Part shown: one piece after another, positions 63,686-64,000 of the stretch | Layout of the letters: every line of letters begins with the position of its first letter | How positions within the stretch are numbered: position 1 is the first letter of the stretch | From: Alistipes sp. | GTDB taxonomy: Bacteria; Bacteroidota; Bacteroidia; Bacteroidales; Rikenellaceae | Assembly (NCBI GenBank): GCA_017936685.1 | Contig: JAGBFA010000007.1 | Coordinates: 124,001-188,000, forward strand | DNA length: 64,000 nucleotides | Direction of reading: 5' to 3' | The notes under the pieces: generated by a model | Databases searched by the model: none | Told to the model about the DNA's origin: nothing | What the model saw: only the letters and a program-made list of their open reading frames with translations | Program-made: the position numbers and the translations under genes

Positions 63686-64000
63686 TGTAGTCCAAAATTC
63701 TGTTCAATCCGCAAACCACCAGCTCACAGTCTGCAAATATCGCATTTTTAATTCTCTTTACAAAGTATTTCGCGTCTCCACCCGTAAAAATAGTCGATAT
63801 TTTATCATTTTTTTCGGAAAACGCCCTCATGTAACCCTCGATTTCGTTCGTCACGCCCTGCATCACGCCCTGCTCGATGGCCGAGAGTGTCGTGTCGCCG
63901 AGCCGCATCTGATGATCGGTTGCATCGGCCAGAGGCAGACGCGCCGTATAGTCGTGCAGCGCGCGGAAGCGCATCTTCACGCCGGGCGATATATTGCCGC
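63669..64000 (-). CDS. coaX: Type III pantothenate kinase, N-terminus beyond window
   Basis: C-terminal 110 residues of CoaX, first enzyme of coenzyme A synthesis. GNISPGVKMRFRALHDYTAR, LGDTTLSAIEQGVMQGVTNE and FTGGDAKYFVKRIKNAIFAD are characteristic of Bacteroidetes members. The frame is open to base 64000, so the N-terminal half is missing from the window. First of the coaX-porin-TPR-lptC-CNNM genes. Confidence 0.94.
   Translation of the reverse strand, partial: GNISPGVKMRFRALHDYTARLPLADATDHQMRLGDTTLSAIEQGVMQGVTNEIEGYMRAFSEKNDKISTIFTGGDAKYFVKRIKNAIFADCELVVCGLNRILDYNADKD

Overview
The window looks like a chromosomal segment of a Bacteroidales gut anaerobe, most likely Alistipes or a close Rikenellaceae relative (inference). 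The reasons are moderately high GC housekeeping genes, many genes preceded by the Bacteroidetes promoter signature (TAnnTTTG at -7, TTTG or TTG about 19-21 nt upstream), many lipoproteins with DUF4493, PCMD, fimbrillin-like or fibronectin-like domains, a tryptophanase, and an anaerobic core metabolism that contains both a pyruvate- and a 2-oxoacid:ferredoxin oxidoreductase.

Layout. 1-885 is a tryptophanase (minus, truncated by the window edge) with a structured leader. 1328-10978 is a seven-gene plus-strand operon of secreted lipoproteins (fimbrillin-like, DUF4493, two PCMD proteins) around two outer-membrane beta-barrel proteins. 11440-13599 is a multi-repeat lipoprotein. 13824-16706 is korAB. 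16875-23210 is a glycan-degradation operon (GH3, sialate O-acetylesterase-like, GH2). A 1-Cys type peroxiredoxin follows, then the pyrH-tlpA-frr operon (minus) and dxs (plus).

28659-34937 is an AT-rich minus-strand defence operon: type III restriction-modification mod and res genes with an OLD/RecF-like ATPase and a DUF4276 (TOPRIM-like) protein inserted between them, all with tiny gaps or overlaps. Then come a VOC protein, an RsiV-like lipoprotein, tRNA-Glu(CTC) with a duplicated 3' end, a GH97 (SusB-like) enzyme with a membrane-anchored TPR/HTH regulator beside it, an HxlR regulator, a beta-carbonic anhydrase, pyruvate:ferredoxin oxidoreductase, small stress/periplasmic proteins, a stand-alone TonB-plug protein with glpK-glpF, a phosphofructokinase with pyrophosphate-type motifs, a SLOG protein, a YtxH/holin-like pair and a small HTH protein. 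The right end (56464-64000) is an envelope cluster: ppiD-like, CNNM/CBS protein, lptC, TPR protein, outer-membrane porin-like protein, coaX (truncated by the edge).

Between genes lie two families of dispersed structured repeats. Family A/B carries short hairpins whose stems differ from copy to copy but remain complementary, nearly always around a 3-nt loop. Family C is a roughly 120-nt element with long terminal inverted repeats and an inner hairpin showing at least five compensatory base-pair changes between copies; it occurs as a pair and a triplet, each ending exactly at the stop codon of a minus-strand gene. Together with the ATPase/DUF4276 pair inside the type III system, these are the most interesting content of the window.
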